The notes: generated by a model not told the origin, from the letters alone. Counted from the first letter of the stretch, positions 52,688-63,377 are shown. The stretch: 64,000 bases of DNA from Chrysomallon squamiferum (GCA_012295275.1 CM022671.1:26537822-26601821), one strand, 5' to 3'. Made by a program: numbers and translations.

Positions 52688-55591
52688 CTTTTTTTGTTGT
52701 AGGATTGAAATTTGGTTGATAGGATTTAGTTTTTATTAAATGAAAATTTTAAAAATTTGATTTCTGCCATCATAGATAAAAGAAATTTAATAATAATAAT
52801 AATTATTATTATTATTATAATAACAGAAAGACATGAAAATAATAAATTAAATTGAAAAATTGAAAATTTTTTATTTATAAGAAATTTGTTAAAATTTTAT
52901 AAAATAATGCCAGTCTCAGACTCAAAAATTGTAATAAAAATTGCTAAAAATGTCTTTATATTAATATTGTTATTTATATAATTTTATTTATTTGTTTTAT
53001 TTTACTTTTTCAGTCAGCTTGATTATAACAACATCACTAATGTGACCAAGGGCTGGTTGTATGGACTTCGCTCCCTTCATCAACTGTAAGTATTAATATC
53101 TGTATAACTCTTGCTTTGTGGTTGTCATTTGTTTTGTTTTTGTTTTTTGTTTTATCGTTTGTGTGTGTATCTCTGCCAGCATGCAGCAATAGATTCTATT
53201 AGAAATTCAGTTATTTGACAGTTTATTTATGGCAGTTTGGAATATTTTTGTACAATTTTTTATTTCACCAATAACATACACATCACAGAAGAAAAAGAAA
53301 AAAAAAAATAACTGGAATAATCAAATAAACAATAACAAACAAAATTTGTTTTAGGTGACAAATGAAGAAGAAAAAATGTCACCAGCACTTTACTGAAACC
53401 CATACATTTAACTGTTCCATGAATCTGTATAAGATTTTTTTTTTTTTTTTTTTTTTTCAAAACCTTGATAGAGAGTGAAAATTCAATGTATATTTAAAAG
53501 AGGTGGTGAAGCTTGTAAGTGATCTGACATAGCTTTGTGTTAGCAACAGTAATTTAGCTATGACAGCTCTCTGCAGGGGTAGATATGTGTAATTGTGCTG
53601 TACAGAAACACACCAACAACACAAAGAGTGTGACAAAGCCAAACCTATAACTGTATCAGAATTTTATCATGTGTGAAATCTGTATTGGCCGTAAAACCCT
53701 CGCTTCCATTTTCCTTGTCTGTCTGTCTATAATGGGAGCCGATAGTAATCCAGGTTATTGGCTGGTTTAAAAACTGATAATTATTATTTTTATTATTTTT
53801 TGAAACTATATGTTTGTGTCACGTTATTTAGATAAATGTAAAAAAATCTTATTTATGTTTTTCTTTGTTTAGTCTGAGATTGTTTGTTATTTAGGTGTTC
53901 TTTTTTAAAAATTAATTTATTATTATTATTAATTAATTAATTATTTAATTAATTTATTTATTTTTATTTTTATTTTTATTTTTTAAATATATTTGGAGGG
54001 GTCTTACAAAAAAAAAAAAAAAAATCACTGTTTCATCTGAACTGTAAAATATTTGACTGTAAGCCAAAACTAATTTTGTATGATTGGGTTTCCTATTTTT
54101 TATATTTTAAACATGCATTTGTTTTGTATTTATTTATTTGTCACACTTTTGTTTTATTGAGTGTTTTCTGTTAATTGATTATGTTATTTACTTCAATTAA
54201 CACTGATTTTTTAACTTTATATATTCATTGTAATTTAGAATACTAAATATCAAATTAAAATAAGAAAAAAAAAAAAGAAATTAAAAATTAAAGTTATAGT
54301 AACTTAAAATTTAATCTAGAATAGATAAATGTTAAGGATTTTAAAAAATAATAATAATAAAAATAATAAAGATAATAATAACAATAATGATACAAATAAA
54401 AACATGTAATCTGTCATGTTACAGATATCAATAACAAACCAATTAAAAACATTGTGACAAGTGACCAATTAAAATCAGTTTGACAGCTGACTCTAGGGGA
54501 TACATCTGTTTTGTGTTTCAACCTGTAGAGTCACCAGTGTGAGGTTTTATTGAAAAAGCCACTGGGTGCATACTGACATTGACTTGGGTATTGAAAATCA
54601 CTCGGCTGTGACAGAAGAAGAATTGAGCTTTCGTCTGCATCTAATCCTGGCACAATAATCAGTAGTTTGACAGTGGAGACTGGTTTCTTCTCCTACCCGT
54701 CAATACTGGGTTGAATTAAAGTGGATAAAAGAGGCTCTATTTGGGTGTCATTAATATTAACATAGCATTTTTTTTTAAATATATTTCTTTGGAAAGAAAT
54801 GGGAGAATGTGATTTTAAAAAAAATATAATATATCTGGTTTTGACAAAATTTTAACTTAAGTGTAAGGGCATGCAGTCAGTTTGATGTGTTTTATTTATT
54901 TTATTTTATGATTTTTGTTATCTTATTTTAGTTTTTGGATATTATTTTTTTTTGTTTTTGTTTTTAAAGAAGTGTTGGCTGTTATTTTTATATGTTTTAG
55001 AAGCTGAGTCCTAATTAATCCATTTTTTTTAAATAATAAATTTAGTAGATTCTGTTTGTTACAGTTTTTAAACATTACTATCATTACGCTAATAAGTCCT
55101 TTTTTTATTGCTCATGTCAACAGCGAATCAATTGATAGAAATATTTCTTAATTTTAATTGAAAATTCCACATTTTTTTGGTAACCCACACAAAGTAAAGC
55201 AAATAAAAGAAAGTGAGAATTACTGTTTTATTTTTTGACATAACAATGGTGTTATACATCTAACAGTTTTGAGTTTCTGACACAAGTAATTAGTTTACCT
55301 ACAGTATTGGTTCTGCTAATGCTTTTACTTACTTCCAATGTCATTTACCTTCACTTACCTCATTCCATGTGGGACTGGTAATACAGCTTTTACACTTCAT
55401 AATGTGTTTTTTTTCTTCAGTTCATTTTGTACTGACTTAGTACTGACAACTAACAATAGCCCAGCTCAAAGCTGGTCTCCATCAACAATATGTTTTTACT
55501 TCATTACAGTTTGCTTAAGCAGATGGATTTTTCAGCCATCTTGAAATACTGCAGATCTTTTTTCTTTTCTTTTCTGTTTTTTTAAATATTT

Positions 55592-55623
<32 letters not shown>

Positions 55624-58600
55624 TTTACATTTTTCTCTTTTCTTTTTAATTTTTTTTTTATTGTTAATACCTTTTTAATACTTCTTTATTATCCTGTTTT
55701 CTTCTTTTTTCTTTTTTTTTTTTTTTTTTTAATTGTTATTTTTTTTAAATTTATATTTTTTTTCTCTTTTCTTTACTTGCTCACACTTTTTCCCTGTTTT
55801 CTTTTCATAACATTTTTTCTCTCTCTCTCTCTCTCCTTCCTTTTCCCCATCATCGAGTATACATCACTCGATAATGTGAATATTTTGTGTTTGGGAAATA
55901 GGTTGAGATGCATGGCTCATTAAGAACACACAATCTTTAAAATGTTTAATAATTTCTCCCCTCACCGTATGTGCTGGGAACATTTTATATTCTTTACCTG
56001 ATACATAAATGTTTTAGCCATATTAACTCGTCTTATTATAAATATAATACTGCTGTGAAAATATTTTCTTTTCCGAGCATGTTTCGGGAGTAATGCGTTC
56101 TGCCCAGTGATGGGACTTCAAGATGTATAGGTTTGTTTGTTTTGTTCACACTGCTGAAACCATGCAGGGCTGTAGCCAATCTGAACTGGTTCTTGGTGAT
56201 AGAGTTTCTAAGAAAGAAATCAAAACAAAAAGAAGTTTAAAAAAAAAAAAAAAAAAAAGAACCCTGATATTTTGATGATAACGTGTGATTTTTTTTTAAA
56301 AATAATTTTCTTGTGGGATGTCTTTCTTACTAAGATTTTTTTGAAGTTACTGTAAAAATGGATTTTTCAAAGTGTTTTAAAAAGAAAAAGAAAATTGATA
56401 AAATAGTTTTGTAATAGAATTTTTAAAGCTGGGCATTTTCTTGACATGCACAAACAATTCATATTAAAAAAAAATTTAAAACATTTAAATCAAGTCCTGA
56501 AATACAAAAATAAAGTTTTATGCTATTGGTTTGTACCCTATTTATAATTTTTATTGAAGTTTATTTTATTTGTTCATTTTCTTTGCATTCTTCTTTCTTC
56601 ATTTTTGTTTTTTTTTTTTTTTTTTTGATATGAAAACTAAACAATAAAAATTAATTTTAAACTGAAAGAAGCATTTTACAATTCTTGGTGGCTTCAACAG
56701 GTTTCTATATTTTTATTTGGTTTATTTCTTTCAGTAAGTTCCCATTATAAAAGAATCAGATTTCATGCATTTAATTATTTTCTTTTTCTTTCTTTCTTTC
56801 ATTTTCTTTTTTCTTTTGTTATCTTTTTTCTTTCTTTTATCTTTTTTTTTTTTTTTGTCAGTGCAGAAATATAGTTCAGAAATTGATATAAATTGCAAAT
56901 TTTGACAAAAAGATTTCAATTTTGGTGTCTTTGGTACAGTTTAAAATAGAACCTGAAATTACACATGGCGTGCACATTATTTAGATAAATCTAAAAGTAG
57001 TAAAAAAAAAAGAAAAGAAAACTGAATCCTCAACCAGAAGGTCACTCTACAACTGTTAGGATATGCAGATGTCAGTGGAAGCCATGATATGCTTGTGAAA
57101 ATACACACAGGGTGACACCAACCTCCCGATGTTTATGTGCAGTGCCTCCAAACACCAGTGAAATACACACTACTTTGTCATGGGAAATTGTAATCCCATA
57201 AATATGGTCATTGTTAACATTCGATATGCTTTTATTGTTGACAGTGTAAAATGTAATTTCTGAATCTTTATGGCTCTTGTTCAGTATTTTTTTTTTTTTT
57301 TCATTTTTTAAATCATGTAAATTAATTTTGTAATGAAGAAAAGAGTTTAGATTTTTTTTTTTTTTTTTTATTATTTTGTTCTGAATTTTTTTTTTTTTTT
57401 TAAATTTTTTTTCAACCTTGTAACTAAATTGCTGGAGAACGGATTTATATACAGATAATAAAATGCACTTGTTTAGATTATCTGAGGTTTTCTAGAGTTA
57501 GAGATAAACTGGAGGCTAAAAGCTGAATAGTCTCTAACAAAAATCCTGATTAGATGTTCTTTTGTTGCAAACAGAAGGAGTGTTTTTCTTATAGATAGTT
57601 ACATACAACAAAGACATATTTGTGACGAGTTCAAAATACACATAAAGTAATGTTTTTTAATAATTTTTTCTATAAATATAATCTTCAAAATGATAAAAAG
57701 TCTCAACAAAGAAAGAAAAAGAAAAGGAAAAAAATAGAAGAAATTATTGATCTGAAAGTTGACACGTGTGTGGAATCAAAAAAAAAAAAAGAAAAAAAGT
57801 TTTATTTTAACAAAAGAAAACAAATTAATTGGCATTGTCTTTTATTGTTAAAATAATTGCAAATATTTAAGTAGTTGTAATGAAAAAATAGCATAAATTA
57901 ATAGTAAATAAATAAATTCAAATAAAAACAATAAAATGATAGTAATACGTTTTAAAATTATATAAAAAAACAAACAAATAACCACATATAGGTTTTGATT
58001 ATACAGATGTGTGTGCATGTATAACATGAATAATTAATCTTAAATGTGTGTATGTATGTATGCACACACTAAACATTTTTGTGTAATTTTTCACTTGTTT
58101 ATACTGTTATATAAGAGAAACGTTTATGGAAAATGAAATAATTTACAATATTATTTTCTCTTTTCAGGTCTTTGGCTCACAACAAAATACACCATATTGA
58201 ACCAGAAGGTTTAAGCTTCTGTAAACGCCTGCACAAAATGTAAGTTGATCTTTATTTCTTCTTTTAAATTTATTTATCTTATGCTTTATTTATTTGTGGG
58301 TTTTTTATTTTTTATTTTTTTGTTATTTACATTTTATTTATTATTTTGGGTAGTGGTTGTGAATTATTTTTATTGCTTTTGTAATAAAATTAAATGTTAT
58401 GCTTTGGAGTTTTATGTTAAGATAAATCATTTGCTTGTGCATTATTTAATGGTTTTTGGATTGTTGTTTCTTCTTTTTCTTTCTTTTAAAAAAAAAAAAA
58501 TTTGAATTCTATGTTCTTTTATATACATAATTCTTTTATTTCTTTATTTATGCATTATTCCAGTTTCATGGTATAAAAAAAAAAAAAAAAAAAAAAACAT

Positions 58601-61600
58601 CATTTTATTTCTTTTTTCCTTTCTTGTTCACGTTTATTCATTTATTTTTATCACCTTGTTAATGACTTACTTATCTTATTTATTTATTTATTTATTTATT
58701 ACTACTGTTACTACTGCAATATATTACTACTATGATTACTACTAGTATGATCAATTATTATTATTATTTTATTTTATTTGTTACTTATTATTATTATTAT
58801 TATTATTATTATTTTTGTTTGGGTCCATGAAATATTTGTCCACATTTATTAATGTATTCATTCATTCAGTTCAGCAATTAATCACTAATTCATGATGAAC
58901 TTAGCCTTGTTCTGTTGCTATTGTTATCTGTTCTGATAAACATATAATTAAGTGTTTGGCTGCTGAACATCATATACGACTGTCACACTTCACCGATTGT
59001 CACCCTGCATCACATCTCTGACCATGCGTGTCAAACTCAACATCTCAAAAAAATATAAATAAAAATAAAATCCAACATATTTCCAAAACAGCATTTGGGA
59101 TAATGGGCCATTTACTTCACTCTTTGTGCCCCTCTCAATCAGGGAAATAAATTTAAAAGTTCTACATAACTCAGATGTTTGTACGGAATTCATTTTTAAT
59201 ATATCTGCCCTTAAGCAGTAATTTTTTTTTTCAATCTTGTTTTTTCAGTGGAGTTTTTGTGTGTACAGGATAGATGTGAAACCTTTTTTTTTTTTAACCT
59301 TTTTTTTATTTTTATTCTTCCCTTCTCTTTCTGCAATGAATCTAAATAAAAAAATCTCTTGGTCACATCTGCTTTGAGCAACCGAACGGCTGATTGAATG
59401 CCGGCCTCTCTTGGCTTATAGCTAAGATTTTCTTTAGAAGGAAAAGCAACAATTGTCTGTTTTGGTCTGCTTCATCGCCCTTCTATTGCTGTCTTTGTGC
59501 TGAGGCGCCAATTGTGAGTCAGGCTAGTGTCAAAAGCAGTGGATAATTCAATTGAAAAGCCAAAAAAAAAAAAAAAAGAAATATAAAATATAAAGCAAAA
59601 AGAAAAAGAAAAAAGAGGAAGAAAGCAAACAAAAACTTAAAACATGGTTGCCAGTAGTAAAAGCTACAAAACATTTGAGACGTTATTGATGTTGCTCATT
59701 CATTCTCTTATATCTGCCCATATGAATGTTTATTACTGACAGCTTTTTCTTAAGAAAAAATTATTTTGCTCTCTTTCTATTTTTTCTTCTTCTTCATTTG
59801 CCTTTCCCATAATGCACTGGTCCAGCTGCAGGATGTAGTAAACACTTAAAAACCTGATTGGCCAAACAGTGGCTGTTAAAAGAAAATTTCATCCAAGTGG
59901 AACTTCGACCTTGTAATTTTCCAATAGTTTGTTTTCCTTCATACCTCATGGATTACTTCACTTCAGTTCTTCAAAAGCAATGAAAAATGATAATTATATA
60001 TACAATATAGGTAAACACTTAATTTAATTAGAAATCTACACACCATAAACATTACATTAAAAAATAATAATAACAAAATTTACGTGAGCTGCTATGACTG
60101 TTTTGAACAAAATACATTTCTTTTCCTCCACCTTTAAAATGAAAAAGGGGAAGTAATTTTTCTCTCACTCTCTCTCTCAGGTTATAGCACGAATAGACAC
60201 AATTCTGAACAAGTGGACTGAACATCTTTTCTGAATATAATTTTTAACTATTTTATTACTGTCAGTATTTTTACACTTCTTCAAATTATCCAAGTTATTG
60301 GTAGAACATCTACACAATCACATGATAGTCATTCACATTAGGGTAAATGAGATGATCATTTAGAAAGAATCCTGTTGATGAATCATGTGGAAAGAATGAA
60401 ATGAATGTGTCTTTTAGAATCATTTAGAAACCAGGCAACTGGATCTTCTAGAAAGCATCCAGTTGATGGATGATCTGCAGTGAGTTAGTTTCTGTGGATT
60501 ATCTGGTACCGAGTCTAACTTGGAAAACAAATTGTTGATATGTAGCAGGAAAATGGAATTCACTGTCTGAATTAAGTATGCTTGAGAAAGTTGGACCTGC
60601 TCTGACTTCAGTTTGCTTTATGTGAATTCTTCAACATTTTGAAGTCACATCAGGTTGCGCCACAGCTGTTTGAAATGTAACAGATGGAGTGGAGGATGTT
60701 AAAACAACTTTGAAACGACTACCACATTGCTTTATCATCCCCTGTCTGATGTAAAAGGAGAAAGGGTTAATTTCCAGATGATGTCTGATTAATTTTTTGG
60801 GGTAAAATCCTTCAACAAATCTTGATACGGTAACTGATAACTAGATGGAGTTAGCATACCTCGCTCATATTTTTTTTGCCCCCTTCCATATCAGCCTTCT
60901 TGCTTTCCATGTTTTAGTTCTGGTTTGAAAGGTGAAAGGGTTAATCTCCAAAATAAAAATCTGTTTTGATTGTATTTCCTCAAGGAAACTGATTTAGTAA
61001 CTCTGCTTCTGGCTTCTTTTTTTTTTTTTTTTTTTTTCTAACCAAATGATAAATAAAATAAAAAATGAATCTTTCCACTCTGGCAATATGATCATGCAGC
61101 AGATCCCCAAAAAGCTTCCATGTTTATTTGTGTTCGTGGCCAACTGGCACTTTCAAAGGTAGCTCGCCATGTGTGAGCTATCTGAGTGTGTGTAGCAGCA
61201 GTGCTGAGGAATGTTATTGGCAGGCCGAAATGTGCGCCCGCTTGTCAGCGCCTTAGCCCCACCAGCTGCATGTAATCTTCTTCAAAGTTGAGCTTCGCAC
61301 CTGAATCTGTTAAATTGGCCGCCATTTTGTCTGGCTTCTGGCAGCAGGCCCACTGCACAGTGGGGCTACTAATTAACAATGCAGATTGGTACTCAAGTGT
61401 GTCTGAGCACTCGCTTCTTTTATAACGTGTGTGGTGTGGTTTTAAAAATGTTCTTTGATTGTTTTGGGGTTTTTGTTGTTGTAATTATTAGTTTGACAGA
61501 TTTCTGTTTTGTTGACTAAATTTCTTTTTTTTTGTTTGTTTAGTTCTGTGTGTTTGCATGTATGTGTGTGCATGTGTACTTTGTATGTATATATATATAT

Positions 61601-62593
61601 ATATATATATGTGTCTGGGAGTGTATGTAATTCTATGATTTCTACACCAGTTTATGCAGTTGGATAGATGTATTTGTATGCAATATTTTTAAGTTCAGAA
61701 AATTAATATAAGATTCAATATTAATAGCAAGACATTTTTCTTAATAATTTGTCACGCACTATCAAAATGTCATTATCACACAAAATAAAATAACTGTTCC
61801 ATGAGACCTTTTCGACTGTTTCCTTCGCATTTTTCCTTTTTTATAAATGTTATGTCATGCGAGGGTTATGGGTACCAATTCAGGCAACTCTTGTATATGT
61901 TTATTTCAAAGGGTTTGTTGTGAAGAGTATGTTGAAGTTTCCTTTGGAGATGAATCGGTGATTGTGAAGATTTTCTAAAGATTCGGGTCAGCTTTGTGGG
62001 CTGTTTGGTAACAGTCGTGGTGTCTGCCTCGGATTTCTAGTGGCCTAAACAATGCAGCATTCGAATCCACCGTAATTACTGTGTGCGAGTGCTCCGTGCG
62101 GTTCAGGTCAATTTGATGATGTTTTGTATTAAAATATTGCTGGATATTGTTACATTGTCTGCAGCTCTTATTTACCCCTGGGGACAGCCACAAGAGAAGA
62201 TTAAAGACGTTTTTCAAACATGCCATCTTAGAAGTGCATACTTGAGACTGGAAATCATAACTGTCAGTCTACTCGAAGATATACAGGGGAAGAAATTAAT
62301 AATAATTTCGACAAAGGGTAGATTAGTACATAAGTTCACGGTCTATTGTGGTCGTAATTTTGACCAATGGTACTGCTTCTCTGAAGTACTCCAGTCTCTC
62401 TTGAGAGCTGTCTTCCTATTAGCTGATACAGAGTCATAGTCGTTTCTTCTGTGTTTGACTTCCTCACATTGCCTGCCATCTTGTCTCATGCTGACAATGG
62501 TCTCCAAGCATACTTTTTATAAATATATTGTTTAGAACAGTCATGATGTTCAGCACAAAATCTGACTTGAAAATAAACCCATTTTAGATTATT

Positions 62594-62649
<56 letters not shown>

Positions 62650-63377
62650 CATTATTATTATTAACAGATTTATGGCCAAATAAAATGACTAGACTTGATT
62701 GATGCATGCTTTTAGACTATATTCATATGAAATGTTAATTAAAATAAATTAAAAGAACAACAAATTAAAAAAACAATCAACAACAAACAAACAACAAAAT
62801 ATGTTCTTTTGTTTACATTAGCATACAGATAAAAAGTTCCATATTTAAATTCCATAATAAAGTCAGTTAGCTGTGTAATTAAAACAGTGTATTTAGATTT
62901 TTTTAATTATTATTTAAAACTACAATTTGTTTTTATGATAATATTGTATGGTAGATTTAAGCATGATGTGAATTACACTATCAAAATAAAGAAAGGTAAA
63001 ATATTAACAAAAACAACAACAATAAAATAAATAATTTGTAAATTGTATTTCTTTGTGTAAAAAAAAAAAAGAAAATTATGTTTATTTATTTATTTATTTA
63101 TTCATTCATTCATTCATTCATTTATTCATTCATTTATTTATGTTTCATTGAACTAAATATATGATACAAACATCACTGAAATGCAGACGTTGTCAAATAT
63201 ATCAGTTTTAATATTTGGTTATTTTCTTTTCAGTGATTTGTCACAAAACAACTTGACAGCTATTGATGAGAAGATGTTTTTCAAGATGTCTTCCCTGCAG
63301 GATTTGTTGCTGAATAACAACAGAATATCTAGAATTGATAGCGGAGCTTTTGAGCATCTTTCATCACTCAACAACCT
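28750..63377 (+). CDS. LRIG: LRIG family membrane protein, 5' part of gene (exons 1-10, continues beyond window)
   Basis: Joining ten exons (28750-28937, 31683-31754, 43511-43582, 43847-43918, 48271-48408, 48772-48915, 51538-51681, 53014-53085, 58168-58239, 63234-63377) gives one uninterrupted frame of 372 codons plus 2 nt. It reads as signal peptide (about 1-26), LRR N-cap with C31, C35, C37 and C44, then 13 LRRs. Family calls rest on LRIG-specific stretches: LPSW at the N-cap end, GLAFQGL and LMDGAFWGL in exon 7, TKGWLYGL in exon 8 and the SFCKRLH segment in exon 9. Known LRIGs continue with more LRRs, a cysteine C-cap, three Ig domains, one transmembrane helix and a cytoplasmic tail; none of these is in the window. 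Vertebrate LRIGs act at the plasma membrane and modulate receptor tyrosine kinase or BMP signalling; that role here is inferred. LRIG1/2/3 are vertebrate duplicates, so no number is assigned. NxS/T sequons occur in exons 3, 4, 6, 8 and 10, as expected for an ectodomain. Confidence 0.92.
28938..31682 (+). other. LRIG intron 1 (2.7 kb)
   Basis: Phase 2 intron, GT..AG. Mostly AT-rich, with short AAT tracts near 30155-30235. Two less repetitive GC-richer blocks, 29640-29890 and 30600-31040, resemble decayed mobile-element sequence or conserved non-coding DNA; no coding capacity was supported. The second block ends in AAATAAAG and an A-rich stretch. Confidence 0.8.
31683..31754 (+). CDS. LRIG: LRIG exon 2: first leucine-rich repeat (apparently extra versus vertebrate LRIG)
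   Basis: Exactly 72 nt encoding one 24-residue LRR ([18 protein letters not shown] and onward). The acceptor is TTTCAG at 31677-31682 and the donor GTAAGT begins at 31755; both flanking introns are phase 2, so the exon can be skipped without changing frame. It splices cleanly from exon 1 (CT+G = Leu) and into exon 3. In vertebrate LRIG proteins, as I recall them, only one LRR lies between the N-cap and the repeat matched by exon 4. This exon therefore looks additional, or could be alternatively used. It is isolated by introns of 2.7 and 11.8 kb. Confidence 0.88.
35443..35486. repeat. (TTTA)n microsatellite
   Basis: Eleven TTTA units in LRIG intron 2. Confidence 0.96.
38160..38440. promoter_or_regulatory. 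Candidate intronic regulatory island (intron 2)
   Basis: A GC-richer, non-repetitive block. ACATTGTT (38278-38285) and its exact reverse complement AACAATGT (38366-38373), both SOX-type cores, face each other 80 bases apart. No exon or known repeat was recognised. Confidence 0.28.
41962..42289 (+). repeat. Diverged tandem duplication of about 150 bp
   Basis: Segments 41962-42105 and 42164-42289 both run AAAAGAATATT, TTAATTTCAGAGATTATTTT, TACATTCATAAAA or similar, and GTGTGTATGAAGGG, in the same order with indels. The offset in the centre is 191 bp. Confidence 0.85.
43511..43582 (+). CDS. LRIG: LRIG exon 3: leucine-rich repeat
   Basis: A 72-nt exon encoding one LRR that begins [15 protein letters not shown]. 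Acceptor TTTTACAG ends at 43510 and donor GTAAGT begins at 43583; both introns are phase 2. By sequence it is the best counterpart of the first LRR of vertebrate LRIG. It contains one N-glycosylation sequon (NKT). Confidence 0.92.
43847..43918 (+). CDS. LRIG: LRIG exon 4: leucine-rich repeat
   Basis: A 72-nt exon, only 264 nt after exon 3. It encodes [19 protein letters not shown] and onward, matching the irregular second repeat of vertebrate LRIG (the N.L..P pattern that lacks the usual F..L segment). Acceptor TTTTTTCAG ends at 43846 and donor GTAAGT begins at 43919. The last two bases are TT, so codon 135 is TTA (Leu) after splicing. One sequon (NST). Confidence 0.92.
43919..48270 (+). other. 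LRIG intron 4 (4.4 kb)
   Basis: Phase 2 intron. Holds a 41-bp minisatellite (44199-44308), short ATC/ATT tracts near 45500-45535, and T-rich DNA near its 3' end. A non-repetitive block at 47230-47640 has higher GC and could be regulatory. No exon was recognised. Confidence 0.8.
44199..44308 (+). repeat. 41-bp minisatellite, 2.7 copies
   Basis: Units 44199-44239 and 44240-44280 differ at about two bases (core AAAAGGGGAATGGATGAAG). A third, partial unit runs from 44281 to 44308. Confidence 0.94.
48271..48408 (+). CDS. LRIG: LRIG exon 5: two leucine-rich repeats in 138 nt
   Basis: Encodes 46 residues covering two LRRs ([18 protein letters not shown], then [20 protein letters not shown]). It is the only exon not a multiple of 72 nt: one repeat is two residues short. 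The same shortened pair occurs at this point in vertebrate LRIG proteins, which supports orthology. Acceptor TTTTTCACAG ends at 48270; donor GTAAGC begins at 48409, the only one of the ten not reading GTAAGT. Confidence 0.92.
48772..48915 (+). CDS. LRIG: LRIG exon 6: two leucine-rich repeats
   Basis: A 144-nt exon encoding two 24-residue LRRs, starting [18 protein letters not shown] and then [18 protein letters not shown]. Acceptor TTTCTTTCAG ends at 48771 and donor GTAAGT begins at 48916; both introns are phase 2. Two NLT sequons. A cysteine lies inside the first repeat (IGCFDNL), where vertebrate LRIGs carry another residue. Confidence 0.92.
48916..51537 (+). other. LRIG intron 6 (2.6 kb)
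   Basis: Phase 2 intron. Begins with a long AAAT microsatellite (49028-49095). Also has a poly-T stretch (about 49431-49465) followed by poly-A (about 49498-49517) that could fold back, and AAT repeats at 50313-50354. Nothing coding was seen. Confidence 0.8.
49028..49095. repeat. (AAAT)n microsatellite
   Basis: About 17 pure AAAT units just after LRIG exon 6. Confidence 0.97.
51538..51681 (+). CDS. LRIG: LRIG exon 7: two leucine-rich repeats, family-diagnostic
   Basis: A 144-nt exon encoding two LRRs. It carries the strongest LRIG signature in the window: [15 protein letters not shown] followed by [17 protein letters not shown], nearly identical in pattern to the vertebrate RNKI..GLTFQGL and [10 protein letters not shown] segments. 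Acceptor ATTGCAG ends at 51537 and donor GTAAGT begins at 51682; both introns are phase 2. Confidence 0.95.
51682..53013 (+). other. LRIG intron 7 (1.3 kb)
   Basis: Phase 2 intron. Contains a purine-rich GA/AAAG stretch (51880-52040) and a poly-T run (about 52659-52687). Nothing coding was seen. Confidence 0.8.
53014..53085 (+). CDS. LRIG: LRIG exon 8: leucine-rich repeat
   Basis: A 72-nt exon encoding one [21 protein letters not shown] and onward; the TKGWLYGL string is typical of LRIG proteins. Two sequons (NIT and NVT) lie three residues apart. Acceptor CTTTTTCAG ends at 53013 and donor GTAAGT begins at 53086. Confidence 0.94.
53086..58167 (+). other. LRIG intron 8 (5.1 kb)
   Basis: Phase 2 intron, strongly AT-rich. 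T-rich and TTTA-rich low-complexity DNA dominates 53880-54000, 55560-55850 and 57290-57415, and there is an AT tract near 55590. A short GC-richer piece at 54480-54740 is unexplained. No exon was recognised. Confidence 0.8.
58168..58239 (+). CDS. LRIG: LRIG exon 9: leucine-rich repeat
   Basis: A 72-nt exon encoding one [26 protein letters not shown]. It matches the vertebrate repeat with a conserved W.FCQKL motif; here the position before FC is S and the Cys is kept. The exon ends in AT, so codon 325 becomes ATT (Ile) rather than the Leu found at the other junctions. Acceptor CTTTTCAG ends at 58167 and donor GTAAGT begins at 58240. Confidence 0.92.
61080..61425. promoter_or_regulatory. Candidate intronic enhancer (intron 9)
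   Basis: About 345 bp without simple repeats, with balanced base composition inside an AT-rich intron. It contains the YY1-type motif (61318-61328), a CACTG..CAGTG inverted repeat (61351-61362) and a homeodomain core TAATTA (61370-61375) overlapping a SOX-like AACAATG (61375-61381). No coding capacity was seen. Enhancer function is an inference from composition and motifs. Confidence 0.3.
61318..61328 (-). promoter_or_regulatory. Intronic YY1-type motif
   Basis: The minus strand reads AAAATGGCGGC, a full match to the long YY1 consensus AANATGGCGGC. It lies in a GC-richer, non-repetitive island of intron 9 (61080-61425). Confidence 0.4.
62600..62663. repeat. (TTA)n microsatellite
   Basis: About 21 TTA units with one ATC interruption, in LRIG intron 9. 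Confidence 0.95.
63234..63377 (+). CDS. LRIG: LRIG exon 10: two leucine-rich repeats (last exon in window)
   Basis: A 144-nt exon encoding two LRRs, [18 protein letters not shown] and then [18 protein letters not shown]. Acceptor TTTTCAG ends at 63233 and donor GTAAGT begins at 63378, so the gene continues past the right edge. By comparison with vertebrate LRIG, three more LRRs should follow before the C-cap, giving 16 here against 15. One NLT sequon. Confidence 0.93.

Larger units (their letters stand above)
58240..63233 (+). other. LRIG intron 9 (5.0 kb)
   Basis: Phase 2 intron. The first kilobase is T-rich simple sequence. From about 59360 to 62450 the intron is unusually non-repetitive and GC-richer, including candidate regulatory islands at 59400-59560 and 61080-61425 and a possible dispersed repeat at 61975-62445. 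A TTA microsatellite (62600-62663) and TTTA/TTCA repeats (63078-63142) precede exon 10. Confidence 0.8.
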
